The translations under genes and the position numbers were made by a program. Below are positions 61,401 to 64,000 of a stretch of DNA of 64,000 bases, in pieces. Origin of the DNA: Mesostigma viride (lineage: Eukaryota > Streptophyta > Mesostigmatophyceae > Mesostigmatales > Mesostigmataceae); contig RPFO01000130.1 of NCBI GenBank assembly GCA_009746045.1, positions 581,808 to 645,807 of the forward strand. Direction: 5' to 3'. The notes beneath the pieces are model-generated. The model worked only from the letters and a program-made list of their open reading frames with translations, did not search any database and had not been told where the DNA came from. Each line of letters opens with the position of its first letter. Position 1 is the first letter of the stretch.

Positions 61401-62642
61401 CCGTCGCTTCACCTGCCGGACGCCACGGGCGGGCGGCCGGACGCATCAGCGGCGGCGGAGCAAGTTCTAGAGGACGTCGATGACGACAGGGAAGATGCCA
61501 GCATGAACGACAGCGACGAGGAGATAGGCAGGCAAGCGCAGGGGGGGATGTCGGCCAGGGGGGGCGGCGCGGTGGATGATGCAAGCAGTGTCCAGGGGGG
61601 ATCGGATGAGGACGTGGAGGGAGAGTATCACGACGACGATGACGGGTTGCGGTGGCACCCTGGCGCGTCCTTCCCAGGGGGGGCGCCGAGCTGGGGCCAC
61701 GGCGGTCGGCATGACCTGGAGGAGCTGGGTGAAGAAGAAGCGATGGAGGAGGAGGAGGAAGGGGAGGTGATTGATTCAAGGTTCACCGCGCCGCTGCAGC
61801 CGCACCAGCAGGAGGCGCTGCCGGTGCCAGAATCAGAGAGGCGGCGCGAGGGGCCACAAAAGGCGGACTCGGCGCCCAAGCCTCAAGCGGCTCAGTCAAG
61901 TGCAGAGGTGCTCAACATCCTCACGAGCATGCTGGTCGGGAACACCGCCGCCGCCGCCGCCGCCGCGACCAACACAAACAGCAATAACATCAACAATAGT
62001 GCTGGTAAGGGCATGCCCGGCAAGCCTCCCTCGGCCCCCTCGTCGCATCACCGAGGGGAGACCCCAGTGACCCACGTCGCCGTCGACTGCTCCCCCCAGC
62101 ACACCAGGGAGGGCGGGAGCGTGAGCTCGCGCCACAGGGGGGGCGGCCACCAGGCTTCCCCCGGCCACCACCACGCGGCGCTGCGAGGGAGCTCCTTCTC
62201 CGGAAGCAGCGGCGGCGTTGTGGCGGGAAGCAGCGTAGCCACAGCCGCTGGCCTCACAGGCAATGACCGGTATGGCCACGCGGGCGGCACGGACGCGAGC
62301 TCTAGTCCCATCAGGGCGCCACGGCCAGGGTCCTCCTCGGTGTACGGCGCGGCGCCAGGTGGCGACGGCCACGCGGACGCAAGCAGGAGGCCCTCGGTCG
62401 GTGCGCCCTTGGAGCCCGGCAGGAAGATGAGCGCGGAGCGAGGCAAGCCTCTCACCCCCACGCGGTCCACCAGCGGGAGCGCTGCATCGCCCTTCTCGGT
62501 CGCACCTATGCCCCAGCACCGGAGGCTCTCGCACACGGACGTGGGGGGGGAGCGCAGGGCGGAGGCGGGGGGGGGGGGACCGCGCACGCCACCGAGGAAC
62601 CCGAGTGGGAGCGGCGTGCTGTCGCTGCAGGCGGAGAGGTGA
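37449..62642 (+). CDS. TTLL: Tubulin tyrosine ligase-like protein, probable polyglutamylase (TTLL6/13/4-like)
   Basis: Adds glutamate side chains to tubulin, typically on axonemes (family knowledge). Thirteen phased exons, about 1088 residues: 37449-37794, 41297-41415, 43833-43963, 44785-44860, 45592-45690, 46101-46244, 51206-51306, 51942-52017, 52515-52679, 53206-53397, 55613-55693, 57205-57295, 60997-62642. After a basic, disordered N-terminus come [59 protein letters not shown] (ATP site), [72 protein letters not shown] (metal-binding Glu 419 and Asn 421) and a basic helix. Residues about 560-1088 are low-complexity, with acidic and Ala/Gly/Ser-rich parts. All catalytic landmarks are present. 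The TGA at 62640 overlaps a strong donor (AG|GTGAGT at 62639), so the gene may continue with more exons. Introns 1, 2, 6, 10, 11 and 12 are swollen by tandem repeats. Confidence 0.92.
38428..38587. repeat. (CCCA)n microsatellite in TTLL intron 1
   Basis: About 40 uninterrupted ACCC units, immediately upstream of the 83-bp acceptor array. Confidence 0.97.
38651..41296 (+). repeat. 83-bp tandem repeat, about 32 units, each carrying a copy of the exon 2 acceptor
   Basis: Every unit contains a pyrimidine tract, CTCACATGTCGCATGCAG (or CACATGCAG) and then TGCGCATCGTGCTGGCCGAG plus CTCA. This is the acceptor and first 24 bases of exon 2 (41297). Only at the real exon does CTCA continue as AGTGGAAG; in the decoys it continues TGCAAACGGG. 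Units are 82-84 bp and differ mainly in TTTTTT/TTTTTTT, GTCGC/GTCAC and CAGTGC/CAGCGC/CAGCAC. All three forward frames lack stops, which creates spurious frames of over 900 codons. The period is not a multiple of three and the protein has no family relation, so it is intronic. Confidence 0.95.
41449..41927. repeat. Compound pentanucleotide array in TTLL intron 2
   Basis: Three successive blocks of related 5-bp units: GCTAG/GGTAG (41449-41575), GGCGA (41575-41670) and GGGTA (41680-41927). The G-rich strand is the transcribed-sense strand. The GGGTA block could fold into G-quadruplexes. It is not the telomere repeat. Confidence 0.95.
41960..42235. repeat. Degenerate 15-18 bp repeat (GATAGGCAACA)
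   Basis: About 17 loosely conserved units built on GATAGGCAACAAAGGT, next to the pentanucleotide array in TTLL intron 2. Confidence 0.85.
42484..42712. repeat. 22-bp tandem repeat (ACTGTTGGTATATGATAACTCA)
   Basis: About ten units in TTLL intron 2 with GGTATATG/GGGATATG alternation. The last unit runs directly into a decayed copy of the exon 3 start at 42711. Confidence 0.88.
42711..42850 (+). repeat. Two decayed copies of the TTLL exon 3 start
   Basis: Exon 3 begins CGCATCAACCACTTCCACGG at 43833. Related sequence occurs at 42711 (CGCATCCGCCCCTACCATGG) and 42811 (CGCATTCACCCCTCCCACGG), each continuing into CATG and, for the second, GACAT. The second copy matches about 26 of 32 positions. Neither keeps an AG immediately before it. 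Confidence 0.75.
42868..43675. repeat. 23-bp tandem repeat (GATCCGATCGTGTTGTTGTGTTT)
   Basis: About 35 units in TTLL intron 2, some 20 bp (lacking one TTG). A larger period of about 227 bp is visible from the recurring variant CTGTGTTTGTTCCGATCATG at about 43231 and 43464, so units have been copied in blocks. Frames reading [14 protein letters not shown] are artefacts. Confidence 0.92.
43729..43762 (+). repeat. Third decayed copy of the TTLL exon 3 start, with intact AG
   Basis: CACACACAG|CGGATGCACCATTCGCCGGG resembles the true junction GTGTGCAG|CGCATCAACCACTTCCACGG and continues GCATGCAGGACAT versus GCATGCTGGACAT. It lies about 100 bp upstream of exon 3 (43833) and retains a usable AG. Confidence 0.75.
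44065..44097 (+). repeat. Copy of the TTLL exon 3 end and donor
   Basis: CTGCCGGGAGAGTAAGTGA occurs at the real exon 3 end (donor at 43964) and again at about 44070 (donor at 44081), and the following CTTCTCC is similar to CATCTCC. The second donor is intact, 117 bp into intron 3. Confidence 0.85.
45041..45225. repeat. About 40-bp tandem repeat in TTLL intron 4
   Basis: About five units of CCGTCGTCCCGCTCGCCAAC followed by CCTGATGGTAGCACCCG, increasingly diverged to the right. Confidence 0.88.
45326..45532. repeat. 10-bp tandem repeat (CTATTCGTGT)
   Basis: About 20 units in TTLL intron 4, ending about 60 bp before the acceptor of exon 5. Early units read GTATTCGTGT. The Val-Tyr-Ser-Cys-type frames over it are artefacts. 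Confidence 0.93.
45691..45790 (+). repeat. Decayed copy of the TTLL exon 5 donor
   Basis: The donor region AAGGTGAGAGCGCATCATCC (45688) is followed about 50 bp later by AAGATGAAAGCGCATGATCC (45740), with GCCACAAGGTGAGG matched by GCCACCAGGTCAGG. The copy has lost the GT (now AT), so it is a dead decoy. Confidence 0.75.
46230..50550 (+). repeat. 44/40-bp tandem repeat, about 95 units, each carrying a copy of the exon 6 donor
   Basis: Exon 6 ends AAGCCGAAACCCGACAACCTG|GTGCGTG at 46244. Almost every repeat unit contains CGCCGAAACCCGACAACCTG followed by GTGCGTGC or GTGTGTGC, then TGCGTAGAGTCCATCA. So each unit carries about the last 20 bases of exon 6 and a donor. Units are 44 bp, or 40 bp where one GTGY is missing. 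Some units have lost the donor context (AACCGTGTGCG). Between about 47257 and 48385 nine units (four of 44 and five of 40) form a 376-bp higher-order unit repeated three times. Units decay after about 50430. Read-through from exon 6 meets TAG after four codons. Confidence 0.95.
50615..50768. repeat. 50-bp tandem repeat, three units
   Basis: GCATGCTCACTGACCTGCAC and the following 30 bases are repeated three times with two or three differences, in TTLL intron 6. Confidence 0.93.
51050..51158 (+). repeat. Decayed copies of the TTLL exon 7 start
   Basis: The true junction is CACCCACAG|GACAAGGTGTTCATGCACCT (51206). A near-perfect copy of at least 30 bases lies at 51119 (GACAAGGTGTTCATGCACCT, then GACCAACTGCGCCAT), but is preceded by CACCCACTG, so its acceptor is broken. 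A poorer copy, GGTGTTCCTGCACCTG, lies at about 51058. Confidence 0.88.
51849..51880 (+). repeat. Decayed copy of the TTLL exon 8 start
   Basis: GAGCATGACCAGCGGATGCA followed by GCACCCG at about 51849 matches exon 8 GAGCATGACCAAGCTGATGC followed by AGCACCTGC (51942) with few changes. No AG directly precedes it (CCGCCG). Confidence 0.8.
52323..52452 (+). repeat. Copies of the TTLL exon 9 start, one with intact acceptor
   Basis: TTCATTGCAG|GACCTGGTGGTGAAGACCGT at 52416 matches the true GGCTCCAG|GACCTGGTGGTGAAGACCAT at 52515 and continues CATCATCGCCGTGCC versus CATCATCGTCGTGCC. It then diverges and would meet a stop within 16 codons. A weaker copy GGCCTGGTGGCCAAGGCC lies at about 52323. Confidence 0.88.
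52690..52790. repeat. Short direct repeats in TTLL intron 9
   Basis: GTGCTATAGTATAGGTGC and TACAGCTAGKTGTGCTATAG recur two to three times. Confidence 0.7.
52815..53143 (+). repeat. Three diverged copies of the TTLL exon 10 start
   Basis: True exon 10 begins GTGAACCACTCACCTTCCTT at 53206, with GTGGACACCCCACTAGACCT after. Copies: GTGGACCATTCCCCGTCCCA (about 52857), GCCTCCCTCACCATGGACAC then GTTGCTGGACCTGGC (about 52961), and GTGGACCGCTCGCCCTCCAC then GGTGGACACCCCCCTGGACC (53084). Divergence falls toward the true exon. Just before the first copy, CTGCTGGGCTTCGGCCTCGT (52817) resembles the end of exon 9 (CTGCTGGGCTTCGACATCAT), so that copy may span the exon 9-10 junction without the intron. Confidence 0.82.
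53437..54955. repeat. 48-bp tandem repeat, about 31 units, in TTLL intron 10
   Basis: Unit: GGTGGGTCCATTGTGCATGC, TATAGGGGACAGGTACATGC, TAGGAGGA. Most units carry GAG|GTGGGT, a good donor-like context, starting about 40 bp inside the intron. Unit length divisible by three gives long false open frames on both strands ([24 protein letters not shown]). Confidence 0.95.
55041..55070 (+). repeat. Possible decayed copy of the TTLL exon 11 start
   Basis: CCACAG|GATTCGGATGCGCGCAGGCG resembles CCGCAG|GACGAGGACGCGCGGGAGCG (55613). Translated, DSDARRR against DEDARER. The match is moderate, and the AG is intact. Confidence 0.5.
55080..55515. repeat. 7-bp G-rich arrays (GGGGGCA, then GGGGCTA)
   Basis: About 20 units of AGGGGGC, occasionally one G shorter, then about 37 units of TAGGGGC, in TTLL intron 10. 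The sense strand is G-rich and could form G-quadruplexes in the transcript. Confidence 0.95.
55694..56000 (+). repeat. Three copies of the TTLL exon 11 end and donor
   Basis: The exon ends GACAAGATGGAGCTCGCGAATCTG|GTGGGT at 55693. Copies: GACACGATGGAGCTCGCGAT then TCTG|GTGGGTG (donor at 55775), GACAAGAGGGAGTGCGCCCA then TCTG|GTCGGT (55875), and GGGGGTCGCAAACCTG|GTGGGT (55975) followed by a match to the intron's GAGCTGGATAG. Spacing is about 80-100 bp, so an original direct duplication of exon end plus intron start has been repeated. Confidence 0.88.
56010..56549. repeat. (GGGT/GGGC)n microsatellite in TTLL intron 11
   Basis: Mixed GGGT/GGGC units (56010-56290), mostly GGGT (56290-56405), then GGGC and GGC (56405-56549). 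G-rich on the sense strand. Confidence 0.96.
57285..57610 (+). repeat. About 50-bp tandem repeat: seven donors of TTLL exon 12
   Basis: Exon 12 ends AAGGTCTTCCACG|GTGAGG at 57295. The same AAGGTCTTCCACGGTGAGG (AACGTC in two) recurs six more times to about 57605, separated by GGGGAGCTGAGCGTGGGGGT-type sequence. The last is mutated at the junction (CCACT|GTGAGG). Every copy but the last keeps the exact exon-donor context. Confidence 0.93.
57680..60620. repeat. 32-bp tandem repeat, about 91 units, in TTLL intron 12
   Basis: Unit GCATGTGGAACCATCCCAAT, ATAGTGCTTAAG. Only a few variants (CTTAAG/CTCAAG, GCATG/GCAGG, TTAGTG, AGCC) occur, and blocks with the same variant order recur, so the array has been homogenised recently. 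It contains several stops and no open frame. Confidence 0.97.
60698..60781. repeat. Interstitial telomere-type tract flanked by direct repeats
   Basis: About three and a half CCCTAAA units (60714-60735) lie between GCGCGGGGAGAAATGTCGGA (60695) and ACGCGGGCAGAAATGTCGGA (60761), in TTLL intron 12 near exon 13. CCCTAAA/TTTAGGG is the telomere repeat of land plants and many algae. Confidence 0.8.
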
Positions 62643-62936
62643 GTGGCGGCTTGGCTAGGATATTAAAGAGAATGGCTGGCAAAGTTGTAGCAGCAGGGTG
62701 AGGGCATGCGGGTGGATATGGCGTGGGCCATCACTTTGCAAGGCACCTGCCGTGGACACCAAGCTTTTACAGCTAGCCTTACTATCGGGCACGAGGTAGT
62801 TTGTTTGTCACACGCATGGTGTAGGAGGGCATGGGAGTATTCCCTGTGCTTTCTTCAAGTAGTGGGCGCAGCATATTAGACGGGGCAGGTTCGTGGTCTT
62901 GTCCGTTGCTGGCCTGTTGAGCGGGTGACGTCGTGT

Positions 62937-62983
62937 GTGCGAAAGCCAACACGTGTCCGGTGACGTCGTGTTGGCTTTCGCAC
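62937..62983. other. Perfect 17-bp inverted repeat (hairpin)
   Basis: GTGCGAAAGCCAACACG (62937-62953) and CGTGTTGGCTTTCGCAC (62967-62983) pair perfectly across a 13-nt loop. A direct repeat GTGACGTCGTGT overlaps it (62925 and 62961). Confidence 0.9.
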
Positions 62984-63330
62984 TGACGTTTCATTCCTGA
63001 TTTCAACGTCGTGTGGCAGCGCTTGTGTTCGCAGGCATGCTGGGTAGATGGTTGATCGGGTCAGGCTGGTTGGCAGTCTTGGGACTGCTGTTTGGGGGTG
63101 TCAGAAGGGGTGGTTAAGCATGTGCCGCGTGGCAGGACCTGTTACTTAAGTAATTAAGTACTTGCATGTCATGCGCATGGGCATGCCTGTTTCTTAAGTG
63201 GCAGATCCAGCATTACAACAGCCATTCAACCCCACGCAGGCCATTTTCTGAGCCGTTCTTCCCTCTAGCACCCAGCATCGTGTTTGCTATCATGCAAAGG
63301 ACGGGATTGTATCGGCTATGCCCTGTCCTC

Positions 63331-63358
63331 ACGTGTCTATTAATTAATTAATTAATTA
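63331..63358 (+). mobile_element. 28-bp stub of the non-LTR retrotransposon with target duplication
   Basis: ACGTGTCTAT followed by TAAT repeats is the extreme 3' end of the family at 23083-24070 and 3573-3618. It is flanked by ATGCCCTGTCCTC at 63318-63330 and 63359-63371, so it is an insertion aborted after copying about ten bases plus the tail. Confidence 0.85.
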
Positions 63359-64000
63359 ATGCCCTGTCCTCGACATGCCCTGTCCTCGGCTATGCCCCGG
63401 GGGTCACCCTTGCGATGCGTTGGTGTAAAGCATCCAGCAGCCACTCCTTGGCTTCACCGCCGGAGCCAACATAAGGATCAGCAATTGAGCTAGTGAGATG
63501 TCATGATTGTCTTGGCGGCAATCTGCATTAATGTTCAGATTGACAGTGAAGTGCCACGTGGTCATCGTGTTTCCTGCCAGTGATTATCATGTTGGTACAT
63601 GGAGATGCCTGCTGATGATGATGGCTGCACCCTGCGGGTGGGCATTCTTTTCAGGGAAATCGGCTGGTTTGACAGGAGGCCTCGCTGGGGCGCACTTCAT
63701 AAGGGGATTCCATAGAGCAAATCACCCACCCATCTGCGTGTGTTCTCATGCATGGCCAGCATGGACGCGAGTGTGTAGGTTGGTCTCGATGTGGATTCTG
63801 GTTACTATAGCAGGGCATGAACTTTGGGCCGAAAAAGTGCTTACTGTTATGTGCTTCTCCGTGTCTTCATTTGCGCTGGTCTTTCGTCGTTGCCTATCCT
63901 GTGGGCAGGGTGCCGCTGAAAGTGCGGGCTCCAGGCCAAGGCCCCGCAGAGGGAGGCATATGATCCCATTACAAAACACCAGCCATGTGTAGTTTGCGTC

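Larger units (their letters stand above)
62643..64000. other. Downstream region, no gene recognised
   Basis: No further TTLL exon could be identified, although one is possible if the donor at 62639 is used. The region holds a hairpin (62937-62983), a relic of the retroposon family at 3298-3468 (63140-63180) and a retroelement stub (63331-63358). Confidence 0.4.

Overview
The window is nuclear DNA of a eukaryote: genes with many GT-AG introns, non-LTR retrotransposons, DNA-transposon remnants and an interstitial CCCTAAA (plant/algal-type telomere) tract. A tubulin polyglutamylase-type TTLL gene and a membrane-anchored class I cyclic-nucleotide phosphodiesterase suggest a flagellate, most likely an alga (green alga/prasinophyte is my best guess; inference only). 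No bacterial features were seen.

Three genes can be rebuilt exon by exon with consistent reading phase. (1) A receptor-like cyclic-nucleotide phosphodiesterase on the minus strand, start codon at 20638, ten phased exons down to 9715 and a probable C-terminal exon near 5996-5830. (2) An Rtf2-family (replication termination factor 2 / C2HC2 zinc-finger) gene on the minus strand, 35783 to 28124, nine exons, 332 residues. (3) A TTLL gene on the plus strand, 37449 to 62642, thirteen exons, about 1088 residues, divergent from the Rtf2 gene across a 1.7 kb gap. Only about 3.3 kb of the 25 kb TTLL gene is coding; most of the intron sequence is tandem repeat.

Between the genes: 1-5.8 kb holds a decayed coding remnant and nested, truncated retroelements; 20.6-23.0 kb is mostly featureless; 23.1-27.1 kb holds two non-LTR retrotransposon copies, one interrupted by a 740-bp hAT-like element with matching 8-bp target duplications; 62.6-64 kb holds a hairpin and a 28-bp retroelement stub with target duplications.

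The most striking signal is that introns of all three genes contain extra copies of the exon edge next to the splice site, often together with the splice site itself. In TTLL this is seen in up to 11 of 12 introns, from a single decayed copy to arrays of about 32 duplicated acceptors (intron 1) and about 95 duplicated donors (intron 6). The same is seen in the phosphodiesterase and Rtf2 genes. This looks like a recurrent mode of intron growth by duplication of exon-intron junctions, leaving large decoy splice-site arrays that the true sites must outcompete.
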